A stretch of 52,119 nt of DNA from Gilliamella sp. Lep-s35. GTDB lineage: Bacteria; Pseudomonadota; Gammaproteobacteria; Enterobacterales; Orbaceae. The translations under genes were made by a program, and so were the position numbers. Where the stretch lies: assembly GCF_009795845.1 (NCBI RefSeq), contig NZ_WTEX01000017.1, forward strand, positions 1-52,119, in the 5' to 3' direction. Under the pieces are notes generated by a model. That model made no database searches and was not told the origin of the DNA. It saw nothing but the letters and a program-made list of their open reading frames with translations. Shown here piece by piece: positions 11,295-20,814 of this stretch. The number at the start of each line of letters is the position of its first letter. The stretch's first letter is position 1.

Positions 11295-11858
11295 ATGGCT
11301 AATTTATTAACACTATCGGAAATCAATAATTATTTAAAAAATGGTGAAGTAATTGCTTACCCTACCGAGGCCGTTTTCGGTCTAGGGTGTGATCCTGATT
11401 GTGAATCAGCCGTATTAAAACTGTTACAACTAAAACAGCGCTCAGTAGATAAAGGCTTAATTTTAATTGCCAGCCATTACCAACAATTGATCCCCTATAT
11501 AAATGAATTAGCTATTACTAATGAACAAAAACAGTTAGCACTTACTAACTGGCCTGGTCCTATTACTTGGGTTTTTCCTAAAAATACAAAAACACCTTAT
11601 TTTTTGACTGGTAAATTCGACACCATAGCAGTACGAGTCACCAATCATCCCTTAGTTTGTAAACTATGCGATCTTTATGGCAAACCGATAGTTTCAACCA
11701 GTGCTAATTTATCGAATTATTCTCCTTGTAAAACAGCCATCGAAGTAGCCAAACAATTTGGCCAAAATTTTCCGATTTTAGCAGGCGAAACAGGTAATAG
11801 ATTACAGCCTTCTCAAATCAGAGATATTCAAACAGGTAACATTATTCGACAAGGATAG
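11295..11858 (+). CDS. tsaC: Threonylcarbamoyl-AMP synthase
   Basis: Makes threonylcarbamoyl-AMP from threonine, bicarbonate and ATP, the first step of tRNA t6A37 synthesis. YrdC fold with [15 protein letters not shown] near the N terminus, [16 protein letters not shown] (the KR-S-K-G active-site signature), [11 protein letters not shown] and [12 protein letters not shown]. The start [10 protein letters not shown] gives 187 residues (E. coli 190); an upstream ATG in frame would add 26 residues unlike the family. It ends 4 bp before anmK, so the two are probably co-transcribed. Confidence 0.95.
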   Translation: MANLLTLSEINNYLKNGEVIAYPTEAVFGLGCDPDCESAVLKLLQLKQRSVDKGLILIASHYQQLIPYINELAITNEQKQLALTNWPGPITWVFPKNTKTPYFLTGKFDTIAVRVTNHPLVCKLCDLYGKPIVSTSANLSNYSPCKTAIEVAKQFGQNFPILAGETGNRLQPSQIRDIQTGNIIRQG

Positions 11859-11862
11859 ATAT

Positions 11863-12969
11863 ATGCAAAATTTATATATTGGTGTGATGTCGGGAACCAG
11901 CATGGATGGAATTGATATTGCTATAGTTAATATTACCGCAAAAAATGTCACATCAATAGCGAGTAGTTGCTACCCAATGCCCACCAACTTAAAGCAGAAA
12001 CTATTAACATTATGTGAAACAAAGCAAACCACATTACAAAATTTGGGTGAATTAGATCATCAACTTGGTCAATTATTTGCTGATAGTATCAATCAATTTT
12101 TAAAAGACAATAAAATAGATAAACAACAAATAAAAGCAATTGGTTGCCACGGGCAAACCATTTACCATGCACCAAACGGTGAAAATCCATTTACCTTACA
12201 AATTGGTGATGCCAATATTATCGCTGCAAAAACAGGCATAACCACCATAGCTGATTTTCGTCGAAAAGATATGGCTTATGGCGGGCAAGGAGCACCACTA
12301 GTCCCCGCTTTTCATAAAGCGGTGCTACAAGATCCACAAATCAATCGTGTAGTATTAAATATAGGAGGAATTAGTAACATTTCAGTATTAATTCCTAACC
12401 ATACTGTTATTGGTTACGATACAGGTCCAGGAAACGTACTGCTTGATTGCTGGATAAATCAAAATCTAGGTAAAAGCTATGATAAAAATGGACTATGGGC
12501 AAAAACAGGAAAAGTAAGTCAAGACTTATTGAATAAATTATTTGATGAAGATTATTTCAAAATACCAGCACCTAAAAGTACAGGGCGCGAGTTATTTAAT
12601 TTACCATGGTTACATAAAAAATTAACAGGAACGGATTTAAAAGCAGAAGATATTCAAGCAACGCTCGTTGAATTAACTTCTTTATCAATTGCAAATGAAA
12701 TCAAAAAATTATCTATATTAAAAACATTACCTTGTGAGCTTTTAGTCTGTGGTGGAGGCGCTAAAAATCCACTTATTATGCAAAGATTATCAACATTATT
12801 ACCATCATGGTTAGTAGCAACAACAGATACTAAAGGCATAAATGGTGATGATATGGAAGCAATAGCTTTCGCTTGGCTTGCTTATTGCCGAATCAACAAC
12901 ATTCCATCAAACATTCCAGAAGTGACAGGGGCAAGCCAAGCTGTTTGTTTGGGGGTTATTTATCAATAA
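11863..12969 (+). CDS. anmK: Anhydro-N-acetylmuramic acid kinase
   Basis: Phosphorylates and hydrolyses 1,6-anhydroMurNAc recycled from peptidoglycan to MurNAc-6-phosphate, which feeds the GlcNAc-6-P pool used by NagA/NagB. It has 368 residues (E. coli 369). The diagnostic GVMSGTSMDGID is at 7-18; GCHGQTIYHAP, DFRRKDMAYGGQGAPLVPAFH and GYDTGPGN (sugar/ATP sites) and CGGGAKNP follow. It lies 4 bp after tsaC. The link to the nag cluster at 37-41 kb is functional rather than positional. Confidence 0.97.
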   Translation: MQNLYIGVMSGTSMDGIDIAIVNITAKNVTSIASSCYPMPTNLKQKLLTLCETKQTTLQNLGELDHQLGQLFADSINQFLKDNKIDKQQIKAIGCHGQTIYHAPNGENPFTLQIGDANIIAAKTGITTIADFRRKDMAYGGQGAPLVPAFHKAVLQDPQINRVVLNIGGISNISVLIPNHTVIGYDTGPGNVLLDCWINQNLGKSYDKNGLWAKTGKVSQDLLNKLFDEDYFKIPAPKSTGRELFNLPWLHKKLTGTDLKAEDIQATLVELTSLSIANEIKKLSILKTLPCELLVCGGGAKNPLIMQRLSTLLPSWLVATTDTKGINGDDMEAIAFAWLAYCRINNIPSNIPEVTGASQAVCLGVIYQ

Positions 12970-12992
12970 ACTAAAAAATATATAAATATCGA

Positions 12993-13772
12993 TCAAATCA
13001 ATCCGAATTTTTGTAATGCCTTAGCAATACCATCATTATCATTGGTATCTGTAACAAACTCAGCTTTTTCTTTTAGTTCATCAACAGCATTACCCATGGC
13101 AATAGGATGATCAACCGTTAAAAACATTTCAAAATCATTCATACCATCACCAAATGCATAAGTTGGCACATCAGTGAACCCTTTATTTTGTAATAACTGA
13201 GTAATACCATAACCTTTAGATCCACCACGATTAAAAACATCTACACAGTAAGGTGTATTACGAATAAAGGTTAGCTCAGGAAAAACATCTTGATAAAGCT
13301 CCTCTCCAGATTCACAAAGTAATAAAAGCATTTGAACAGGTGATTTTAAATAAATCTGATCATCAACTGGCGGAACTTGTTCTTTAATAAAATGGTAGAA
13401 TTTTTGGGTAGATTGGCTATCTTGTGACACTCGCATCATTTCGTAATTATAAAAAGACAGTGCAATACCTGTTTGCTGTTTAGAATATTGATACAATCGA
13501 TCGATAACTTCCGTATCAATATCATTAGTAAAAACTTTTTCACCTTTATATAAAACCACTTGACCGTTCATACCAATAATCGAATCAATTTTAGTTTTTT
13601 TCATTAAATCAAAAACTTCACAAGGCGTTCTACCTGTTGCAATTATTGGAGTAATATTATTTTGTTTTAATTTTTTTATAGCTTCAAGAGAACTAGACAA
13701 TACATCAATTTGACTATTAAACAATGTCCCATCTAAATCAAAAAAAACAATCGCCTCAGGTTTTTTATTCAT
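12993..13772 (-). CDS. Cof-type HAD-IIB family phosphatase
   Basis: Probable cytosolic sugar-phosphate or related phosphatase. All HAD motifs are present: motif I FFDLDGTLFNS (nucleophile Asp12, acid Asp14), motif II IIATGR, motif III Lys in GGSKGYGI, and motif IV FGDGMNDFEMF. The C2B cap lies between motifs II and III (about 85-185). At 259 residues it is typical of the Cof/YbiV/YidA group; the substrate cannot be read from sequence. It ends convergently with anmK, 23 bp away, and starts one base after the hda stop, suggesting an hda-HAD transcript. Confidence 0.88.
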   Translation of the reverse strand: MNKKPEAIVFFDLDGTLFNSQIDVLSSSLEAIKKLKQNNITPIIATGRTPCEVFDLMKKTKIDSIIGMNGQVVLYKGEKVFTNDIDTEVIDRLYQYSKQQTGIALSFYNYEMMRVSQDSQSTQKFYHFIKEQVPPVDDQIYLKSPVQMLLLLCESGEELYQDVFPELTFIRNTPYCVDVFNRGGSKGYGITQLLQNKGFTDVPTYAFGDGMNDFEMFLTVDHPIAMGNAVDELKEKAEFVTDTNDNDGIAKALQKFGLI

Positions 13773-13773
13773 A

Positions 13774-14457
13774 TTACAAATCCAAAATATGTTTAATAAA
13801 AGGGATAGTTAACTTACGTTGTTGCGCTAATGTTGCTACTTCAAACTTTTCTAATAAAGAAAACAGTGTACGCATATCACGATTAACACGTTTTAATAAA
13901 AATAACCCAACTTCTGTTGATAATTCAAACCCACTTAATTGTGCTCTTAATTGTAAAGCTTTAAGCTTATCATCATCACTAAGTTCTTTTAATTGATAAA
14001 CTTGTCCCCAAGATAACCTTGAAACCAAATCAGGTAGTATAAAAGAAATTTGTTTAGGTGGTCTGCTTGCGGTTATCAATAATTTACTTACATTTTTTTC
14101 AGTCAAACGATTAAATAAATCAAAAATTGCCTCTTCCCAATCTCTATGACCTGCTATTGCATCGATATCATCTAAACAAACTAAATCATAATTATCTAAT
14201 CCCTGTAAAATTTCAGGGACTAAATGATAATACTGTTTTAGCGGAATATAACTAGCTAATTTATGTTGGCTTGATGCATGTAAAAGGTGAGTTCGACCCG
14301 CAGCACTAGCCGACCAAATATAAAAGACATTAAAACCTTCTCTACCTAACAAAGTTTGCAATGACTCAAACAGTAATCGATTATCACCGATATAAAAACT
14401 ATCAAAAGTTTCATTATTAGGTAATGAAAAAGGCAAAGGTAGCTGCGAAAGAGTAAT
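13774..14457 (-). CDS. hda: DnaA inactivator Hda
   Basis: AAA+ DnaA homologue that, bound to the DNA-loaded beta clamp, stimulates hydrolysis of DnaA-ATP (RIDA) and so prevents re-initiation. From the proposed ATT start at 14457 it has 227 residues. The clamp-binding motif QLPLPF is at 5-10 (E. coli QLSLPL), the sensor/arginine-finger segment is around LVSRLSWGQVYQL, and the C terminus RKLTIPFIKHILDL is family-typical. A strong GGGAGG (14465-14470) sits 7 nt before the ATT; no ATG or GTG lies at a sensible place. The frame stays open to 14592, but that stretch is AT-rich and not Hda-like. It is directly beside oriC, unlike E. coli, where hda follows uraA. Confidence 0.9.
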   Translation of the reverse strand: MTLSQLPLPFSLPNNETFDSFYIGDNRLLFESLQTLLGREGFNVFYIWSASAAGRTHLLHASSQHKLASYIPLKQYYHLVPEILQGLDNYDLVCLDDIDAIAGHRDWEEAIFDLFNRLTEKNVSKLLITASRPPKQISFILPDLVSRLSWGQVYQLKELSDDDKLKALQLRAQLSGFELSTEVGLFLLKRVNRDMRTLFSLLEKFEVATLAQQRKLTIPFIKHILDL

Positions 14458-14599
14458 AAAATAACCTCCCAATATAAATAAAATTATACTAAGTATAAAT
14501 TTGCTTTTATAAAAATCAATCACTTTTATAGAAAAGAAAAACATCCTACTTTTTAAATCATTTAATATGTATTTTAAGTAGCATAAATACAAGCTAATT

Positions 14600-15157
14600 T
14601 ATCCATTAATAAAGAAAATAAAAATAACTAAATTATTCAGCTAAACAAATAGAATAATTTTAAGCTTTATAAAATTATTTCATGTAAATAATAAGATCAT
14701 AAAAAAGAGTAGATCACTCACCTAAGAGTAAAATAAAAGCAATAAAAGATAAAAATTTAAGCAAATGAATTTATTTTTTGTGGATAACTCTGTGATAAAA
14801 CGAGATCAAAAGTTGTGATAAGCCTATTAATAACCTAAAAAACAAAATCAACTGTGAATAAAAATAGAACTTATCAACAGAATTAAAATAAAAAAGATCC
14901 GATCAATTAACAGAATTAGATGATCAATAAGATCCTATAAAATAATTATAAAAACGAGTTATCAACAAAAAGGATCCACAGTAATAATAATAAAAATAAA
15001 AAGATCATCTAAAAGATCTTATTTTATTTAGATCGCGATCAAAATAGATCATTTGACGTAATCAAAAAGATGAGTAAAATTCCCTACGCTAAATAAACCA
15101 AATCACCCGATCTAAAATAGAGATCACCTGTACACAAAATAAATACGAGGCTTTTTT
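14600..15157. other. oriC: Probable chromosomal replication origin oriC
   Basis: A non-coding AT-rich stretch between hda and mnmG, the usual oriC position in enteric relatives. I count 15 GATC sites between 14695 and 15125. A perfect DnaA box (TTATCCACA on the minus strand) is at 14779-14787. Near-boxes are TTATCAACA at 14871-14879 and 14959-14967 and TTATTCACA (minus) at 14853-14861. AT-rich GATC-bounded segments at 15003-15050 resemble 13-mer unwinding repeats. Gene polarity diverges from here. Origin function is inferred. Confidence 0.88.
14779..14787 (-). promoter_or_regulatory. Consensus DnaA box
   Basis: TGTGGATAA on the plus strand, i.e. TTATCCACA on the minus strand, identical to the high-affinity consensus. 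It lies in the probable oriC, about 320 bp upstream of the proposed hda start. Confidence 0.85.
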
Positions 15158-17050
15158 ATGTTTTATCCAGATCTTTTTGATGTCATCATCGTCGGCGGCG
15201 GCCATGCCGGAACAGAAGCAGCCATGGCATCAGCAAGAATGGGACGAAAAACACTACTTTTAACCCATAATATCAATACATTAGGACAAATGTCTTGCAA
15301 CCCAGCCATTGGCGGTATAGGTAAAGGCCACTTGGTTAAAGAAATTGACGCCATGGGTGGTTTAATGGCTCAAGCTATTGATCATGCAGGGATCCAATTT
15401 AGGATCTTAAACAGTAGCAAAGGTCCTGCTGTTAGGGCTACACGAGCGCAAGCAGATCGATCCCTTTATTGTAAAGCAATTAGAACGGCACTTGAAAACC
15501 AAGAAAACCTTATGTTATTCCAACAATCAGTTGAAGATGTGATCATTGAAAACGATCAGATCATTGGTGTTAAAACCCAAATGGGAGTTTCATTTAAATC
15601 TAAAGCTGTAGTATTAACAACAGGCACATTTTTAGATGGAAAGATCCATATAGGACTTGATAATTATAGCGGTGGACGAACAGGTGATCCAGCTTCGATT
15701 GATTTATCAAAATCATTACACCAATATCCATTTAGAATGGGACGATTAAAAACAGGTACTCCACCCCGTATTGATGGAAGAACAATTGATTTTTCAAAAT
15801 TAGGCACACAATATGGTGATGATCCTGTGCCAGTTTTTTCATTTTTAGGTAATTCAAATGATCATCCAAAACAGATCCCTTGTTATATCACTAGCACAAA
15901 CGAAAAAACACACGATATAATTAGATCTAATTTAGATCGCAGCCCAATGTATACAGGGATCATTGAAGGTGTAGGACCAAGATATTGCCCATCAATCGAA
16001 GATAAGATCATGCGTTTTGCAGATCGTAATTCTCATCAGATCTATTTAGAGCCTGAAGGATTAGATAGCAATGAGATCTACCCAAATGGGATCTCTACAA
16101 GTCTGCCATTTGATACCCAGCTTGCTTTTGTTCGTAGCATGAAAGGGCTCGAAAATGCCAATATCGTTAGACCTGGTTATGCGATTGAATATGATTATTT
16201 TGATCCAAGGGATCTTAAGCCAACACTTGAAAGTAAAGTGATCAAAGGTTTATTTTTAGCTGGGCAAATCAATGGCACAACAGGCTATGAAGAAGCAGCC
16301 GCTCAAGGCATGCTAGCAGGTTTAAATGCAGCTCGTTTTGCGTATGATCAAGATCAATGGCATCCAACACGGGATCAAGCTTACTTAGGTGTACTAGTAG
16401 ATGATCTTTGCACTCTTGGTACTAACGAACCATATCGTATGTTTACTTCACGTGCTGAATATCGTTTAATGTTACGTGAAGATAATGCAGACATTCGTTT
16501 AACGGAAATTGGTCGTAATCTTGGTATGGTAGATGACTATCGTTGGCAGCGTTTTAACGAAAAATTCGAAGCCATTGAGCAAGAAAGAGCACGTCTGCGT
16601 GATATATGGGTTCATCCTCATATAGAAACCATTAACGAAGTCAATGCAGTATTAAGCGCTAATTTAACCAAAGAAGCCAACGGTGAAGAACTACTTAAAC
16701 GGCCTGAAATGAGTTACCAAACTCTAAAATCACTTTCGCTATTTGCTCCTGGATTATCTGATATACAGGCTGCTGAACAGGTTGAAATTCAAGTTAAATA
16801 TGACGGTTATATTAAACTGCAAATTGAAGAAATTGAACGTCAAAAGCGCAATGAAGAAACATTAATCCCGGCACATATTGATTATGCGGAAATATCAGGA
16901 TTATCCAACGAAGTGGTTGCTAAATTAAAACAACATAAACCGGTTTCTATAGGGCAAGCTTCGCGCATATCGGGAATAACGCCTGCTGCCATTTCAATGT
17001 TATTAGTTTATTTAAAAAAGAAAAATTATGTTAAAAAAGAGACTCACTAA
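15158..17050 (+). CDS. mnmG: tRNA uridine 5-carboxymethylaminomethyl modification enzyme MnmG (GidA)
   Basis: FAD protein that with MnmE installs the cmnm5/nm5 group on wobble U34. Its product tRNAs are also the TusBCD/MnmA 2-thiolation targets. It has 630 residues (E. coli 629). The FAD-binding motif [11 protein letters not shown] begins at 12, GGRTGDPAS and [16 protein letters not shown] hold the catalytic Cys-proximal region, and [15 protein letters not shown] is a GidA signature. It sits next to oriC as in E. coli. The first 1.25 kb of the gene is unusually dense in GATC. rsmG starts within its last codons. Confidence 0.98.
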   Translation: MFYPDLFDVIIVGGGHAGTEAAMASARMGRKTLLLTHNINTLGQMSCNPAIGGIGKGHLVKEIDAMGGLMAQAIDHAGIQFRILNSSKGPAVRATRAQADRSLYCKAIRTALENQENLMLFQQSVEDVIIENDQIIGVKTQMGVSFKSKAVVLTTGTFLDGKIHIGLDNYSGGRTGDPASIDLSKSLHQYPFRMGRLKTGTPPRIDGRTIDFSKLGTQYGDDPVPVFSFLGNSNDHPKQIPCYITSTNEKTHDIIRSNLDRSPMYTGIIEGVGPRYCPSIEDKIMRFADRNSHQIYLEPEGLDSNEIYPNGISTSLPFDTQLAFVRSMKGLENANIVRPGYAIEYDYFDPRDLKPTLESKVIKGLFLAGQINGTTGYEEAAAQGMLAGLNAARFAYDQDQWHPTRDQAYLGVLVDDLCTLGTNEPYRMFTSRAEYRLMLREDNADIRLTEIGRNLGMVDDYRWQRFNEKFEAIEQERARLRDIWVHPHIETINEVNAVLSANLTKEANGEELLKRPEMSYQTLKSLSLFAPGLSDIQAAEQVEIQVKYDGYIKLQIEEIERQKRNEETLIPAHIDYAEISGLSNEVVAKLKQHKPVSIGQASRISGITPAAISMLLVYLKKKNYVKKETH

Positions 17051-17627
17051 TCTAATTGATCAAACAGATCTTTTGATCACTGAATCACAAATAGATCAAT
17101 TGATCCATTACGTTGAAATGCTTAATAAATGGAATAAAGCTTACAATTTAACAGCTGTACGAGATCCTAATGAAATGTTAGTCAAACATATTATGGATAG
17201 CTTAATGGTATCACCTTATTTAACAGGAAAAACCTTTATTGATGTAGGAACGGGTCCTGGATTACCAGGTGTTCCACTCGCAATTATTAACCCAGATAAA
17301 CAATTTGATCTAGTTGATAGTTTAGGTAAGCGTATTCGTTTTTTAAAGCAGGTTCAGTTTGAATTAAAACTAACAAATATCAACCCAATACAAAGCCGAA
17401 TAGAAGAGTATAACGATAAAAAGTTTGATGGAGTTATTAGCCGAGCTTTTGCCTCTTTGCAAGATATGCTTAATTGGTGTAAGCACCTTCCTGATCAACA
17501 CGGATTTTTTTATGCTTTAAAAGGAAGTGATATAGATCCTATTCCTGAAGGTTTTACGCTTAAACAATATATTAAATTGACTATTCCAGAATTAAATGCT
17601 GAAAGATGTTTAGTTATTATTAAATAA
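17028..17627 (+). CDS. rsmG: 16S rRNA (guanine527-N7)-methyltransferase
   Basis: SAM-dependent methyltransferase making m7G527 in 16S rRNA (the former GidB). It has 199 residues (E. coli 207). The SAM motif [12 protein letters not shown] is at about 70-81, and [10 protein letters not shown] and KG in YALKGSD are family signatures. The ATG overlaps mnmG by 23 bp, so expression is coupled. In E. coli the atp operon follows; here a convergent amidase gene does. Five GATC sites crowd its first 75 bases. Confidence 0.97.
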   Translation: MLKKRLTNLIDQTDLLITESQIDQLIHYVEMLNKWNKAYNLTAVRDPNEMLVKHIMDSLMVSPYLTGKTFIDVGTGPGLPGVPLAIINPDKQFDLVDSLGKRIRFLKQVQFELKLTNINPIQSRIEEYNDKKFDGVISRAFASLQDMLNWCKHLPDQHGFFYALKGSDIDPIPEGFTLKQYIKLTIPELNAERCLVIIK

Positions 17628-17676
17628 TTTTATACTAACAGCTTATTTAACTTTAAGTATCTTTATAAAATTATTT
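17622..17676. terminator. AT-only bidirectional hairpin between rsmG and amiC
   Basis: Thirteen-base perfect arms AAATAATTTTATA (17622-17634) and TATAAAATTATTT (17664-17676) flank a 29-nt loop and overlap both stop regions. With only A-T pairs it is weak, but its place between convergent genes suits a shared terminator. Confidence 0.4.
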
Positions 17677-18906
17677 TTTACGTTTTTTAATATAATCTTT
17701 GATTCCATCAAAGATCGCCTTTGATACTTGATTTTGAAAAGCAGCTGTTTTTAATTTTTTCTCTTCAGCTGTATTACTAATAAAAGCCGTTTCGACTAAA
17801 ATAGAAGGGATATCAGGTGCTTTTAATACAGCAAAGCCTGCTTTTTCAAGAGACGGCTTATGTAGCTTATTAACTTTTTTCATTCTATTTAAAATTGCAT
17901 TACCAAGTAACACTCCATTACTTAGCGTTGTTTTTTGAACCAAATCTAAAATAGTATTATCTAAATATTTATCACCGCTGCGGCTAACGCCTCCTATTTG
18001 ATCGGCTTCATTTTGTGTTTGCGCTAAATAACTGGCTGCCGAACTACTTGCTCCACCCGTTGATAATGCAAAAACAGATGAACCACCTACAGAACGATTA
18101 GCAAAAGCATCTGCATGAATAGAAATAAACAGATCTGCATGAAGTGATCGGGCTTTAGCAACACGTACTTTTAATGGAATAAATACATCTTCATTACGTG
18201 TCATATAGACTTTTATATTCGGTTCTTTTTTAAGTAAATTATAAGTACGACGCGCAATTTGTAAAACGATATCCTTTTCGCGTGTTTTATTGTAACCAAT
18301 AGCACCTGGATCTTCTCCACCATGGCCAGGATCGAGTACCACAATAACCGGAGCATTTTTATTTTTATTAGTTGTTGATTTTATTTCAGATTGTTTTTTA
18401 TTTAGATCGCCTTTTTTATATTCTTCTAAAAGCGCAAGTAAAGGGTCGTCATCGGTGCTTGAAGCTGGTTTAGAAGGATAAAGATCCATCACTAAGCGAT
18501 GTTTAAATTTTGCTATAGGGGACAAAGTAAAAGTATTAGGTTTTACACCCTGTTTTAATTCGATCAAAATTCTAACAGTTTTTGGGTCACGTTGAGCAAC
18601 ACGTATCGATTTAATATAAGGATCATGCTTTAATACTTTTGAAGAAATACTTTTTAAGATGGGATTTAAATTAATATTGTTAATATCAATAGCGATCCTG
18701 TTAGGATTACTCAATAAAAAGTTTTTATATTTTAAGCTGATATTTGATTCTAAAGTGATTCTTGTATAGGTTGATGATGGCCAAACACGTACAGCGATAA
18801 TTTGTGCCATTGTTGCAGCAAAGCCTATACGAGTGACAGATAATAAACAAGTCGCAATAATACCTTTAACTAATAGGCGCTTTGTAGGACTAAATGTCTT
18901 TGACAT
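17671..18906 (-). CDS. amiC: N-acetylmuramoyl-L-alanine amidase AmiC
   Basis: Periplasmic septal zinc amidase, activated by NlpD in E. coli. From ATG 18906 it has 411 residues (E. coli 417); a GTG five codons upstream is an alternative. Order: signal region, AMIN domain (about 32-145, starting [18 protein letters not shown]), linker, Amidase_3 domain with [35 protein letters not shown] and [10 protein letters not shown]. Similarity to AmiC runs end to end. E. coli AmiC has a twin-arginine signal; here the equivalent is PTKRLLVKG, with Lys-Arg. With AmiB at 9.5 kb, the window has two septal amidases. Confidence 0.94.
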   Translation of the reverse strand: MSKTFSPTKRLLVKGIIATCLLSVTRIGFAATMAQIIAVRVWPSSTYTRITLESNISLKYKNFLLSNPNRIAIDINNINLNPILKSISSKVLKHDPYIKSIRVAQRDPKTVRILIELKQGVKPNTFTLSPIAKFKHRLVMDLYPSKPASSTDDDPLLALLEEYKKGDLNKKQSEIKSTTNKNKNAPVIVVLDPGHGGEDPGAIGYNKTREKDIVLQIARRTYNLLKKEPNIKVYMTRNEDVFIPLKVRVAKARSLHADLFISIHADAFANRSVGGSSVFALSTGGASSSAASYLAQTQNEADQIGGVSRSGDKYLDNTILDLVQKTTLSNGVLLGNAILNRMKKVNKLHKPSLEKAGFAVLKAPDIPSILVETAFISNTAEEKKLKTAAFQNQVSKAIFDGIKDYIKKRKK

Positions 18907-19347
18907 ACTTGAGCTAAACACTTTACTTTCTATATGAGTTAGTCGCGAATAATAACATAAAAGATAAAGATCTTAAAAAGAATGATTCTTATCTTCGTCT
19001 ACTTTTTATAAATAACAGATTAATTTTTTTATACTATAGCTAAATTAATATTTAATAAATAATTTTATTTTTTACTTAGCTTAGCATCAAAAATGCGTTT
19101 CATAATAACATAAATAATAAAACGCATAAAAAAAGAATTTAAAAGAGTTATTTTTATATTAAAACGTATAATGTTCCTGAAACTTTTTGATAGAATTTTC
19201 AGAAATTAAAAAAATTATCTAATGCTTTGTATTGTCATTTTTTATTTTATTATAGACCCTACAATAACAAAAGATTACAATATGGCACGCTAAAATCGCG
19301 GATTTAAACCCGTTTTCATTTTAACAATTAATATAGCTGAGTTATTG
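18907..19347. other. Non-coding interval amiC-miaB
   Basis: About 440 bp between divergent genes with no plausible coding frame. It holds an inverted repeat with arms ATGCGTTT (19093-19100) and AAACGCAT (19120-19127) and one copy of the dispersed intergenic repeat on the minus strand (19150-19195). Promoters for both genes should lie here; I could not fix them with confidence. Confidence 0.6.
19150..19195 (-). repeat. Dispersed intergenic repeat, copy B
   Basis: On the minus strand: ATCAAAAAGTTTCAGG, then 9 nt, then CGTTTTAATATAAAAAT. It shares the AAAAAGTTTCAGG core with copies at 10841 and 26702, and the CGTTT block and A-rich end with all three other copies. Confidence 0.5.
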
Positions 19348-20775
19348 ATGAGCAAAAAATTACATATCAAAACTTGGGGCTGCCAAATGAATGAGTATGA
19401 TTCAACAAAAATGGCAGATCTCCTTGAGTCTACCCACGGGTTAACCTTAACAGATAATGCTGAAGAAGCTGATATCTTATTACTTAACACTTGTTCTATT
19501 CGGGAAAAAGCTCAAGAAAAAGTCTTCCACCAATTAGGTCGTTGGAAAAATCTAAAACAACATAACCCAAATATCATTATTGGTGTAGGTGGTTGTGTTG
19601 CTTCGCAAGAAGGTGCCCATATTCGTAAACGTGCGCCATTTGTGGATATTATTTTTGGACCACAAACTTTTCACCGTTTACCAGAAATGATAGAACAGAT
19701 AAAAAGTGGTAACGGCAATCATGTGGTTGATGTAAGCTTTCCTGAAATAGAAAAATTCGATCGATTGCCGGAACCGCGTAGCGAAGGTCCAACAGCATTT
19801 GTTTCTATTATGGAAGGATGCAATAAATATTGTACTTACTGCGTTGTGCCTTATACTCGAGGCGAAGAAGTCAGCAGACCTTGTGATGATGTAATTTATG
19901 AAATTGCTCAACTTGCTGAACAAGGTGTGCGAGAAGTAAATTTACTTGGACAAAATGTTAATGCCTATCGTGGGCCAACGTTTGATGGTGATATTTGTTC
20001 ATTTGCTGAATTATTACGTTTAGTTGCAGCTATTGACGGAATTGATCGCATTCGCTTTACTACTAGTCATCCAATCGAATTTACTGATGATATTATCGAT
20101 GTTTATCGTGACACCCCTGAACTGGTAAGTTTTTTACATTTACCAGTTCAAAGTGGATCAGATCGTATATTAAATCTAATGAAACGAACGCATACAGCAC
20201 TTGAATATAAATCGATTATTCGCAAACTTCGTAAAGTTCGTCCTGATATTCAAATTAGCTCTGACTTTATTGTTGGTTTTCCTGGGGAAACACAAGAAGA
20301 CTTTGAACAAACCATGAAGCTTATTGCTGATGTAAATTTTGATTTAAGTTATAGCTTTGTCTATTCAGCTCGTCCAGGCACACCAGCAGCTGAAATGGAA
20401 GATAACGTATCAGAAGAAGAGAAAAAACAACGTCTGTACATTCTTCAAGAACGAATCAATCAACAAGCCATGCAGTTTAGTCGCCGAATGTTAAATACGG
20501 TACAACGTATTTTAGTTGAAGGACCGTCTAAAAAAGATCTGATGGAATTAACAGGTCGAACTGAAAACAATCGAATTGTTAATTTTGAAGGACGTCCTGA
20601 TATGATCGGTAAATTTGTTGATGTTGAAATTACTGATGTTTACCCAAATTCACTACGTGGTAAAGTCATCCGCACCGAAGATGAAATGGATTTACGTGTA
20701 AATGAGTCGCCAATGTCAGTGATATCGCGAACTCGAAAAGAAAACGATTTAGGTGTTGGTATTTATCAACCATAA
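19348..20775 (+). CDS. miaB: tRNA-2-methylthio-N6-dimethylallyladenosine synthase
   Basis: Radical-SAM methylthiotransferase that converts i6A37 (made by MiaA, 6.7 kb) to ms2i6A37. It has 475 residues (E. coli 474). The UPF0004 domain carries cluster ligands Cys12 ([11 protein letters not shown]), Cys49 and Cys83; the radical-SAM cluster is C158-x3-C162-x2-C165. A C-terminal TRAM domain starts near QRILVEG. I use ATG 19348; a TTG directly before it is in frame. Three genes (zinc-ribbon protein, ybeZ, mrdA) follow on the same strand with short gaps. Confidence 0.97.
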   Translation: MSKKLHIKTWGCQMNEYDSTKMADLLESTHGLTLTDNAEEADILLLNTCSIREKAQEKVFHQLGRWKNLKQHNPNIIIGVGGCVASQEGAHIRKRAPFVDIIFGPQTFHRLPEMIEQIKSGNGNHVVDVSFPEIEKFDRLPEPRSEGPTAFVSIMEGCNKYCTYCVVPYTRGEEVSRPCDDVIYEIAQLAEQGVREVNLLGQNVNAYRGPTFDGDICSFAELLRLVAAIDGIDRIRFTTSHPIEFTDDIIDVYRDTPELVSFLHLPVQSGSDRILNLMKRTHTALEYKSIIRKLRKVRPDIQISSDFIVGFPGETQEDFEQTMKLIADVNFDLSYSFVYSARPGTPAAEMEDNVSEEEKKQRLYILQERINQQAMQFSRRMLNTVQRILVEGPSKKDLMELTGRTENNRIVNFEGRPDMIGKFVDVEITDVYPNSLRGKVIRTEDEMDLRVNESPMSVISRTRKENDLGVGIYQP

Positions 20776-20814
20776 AAAAATAAAATTTATTAAATAAAAG
20801 GATAAGGAGGAAAA

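Noticed and set aside
14460-14592. N-terminal extension giving Hda a membrane helix (KFILSIILFILGGYF)
   Set aside because: The extension is AT-rich, has no ribosome site and is not Hda-like; a strong GGGAGG lies right at the family start. Kept only as an alternative to the ATT start.
14779-14967. Array of DnaA-box-like words read as CRISPR-like repeats
   Set aside because: Spacing is irregular and the units are 9-mers matching the DnaA box; no direct-repeat/spacer structure and no cas genes.
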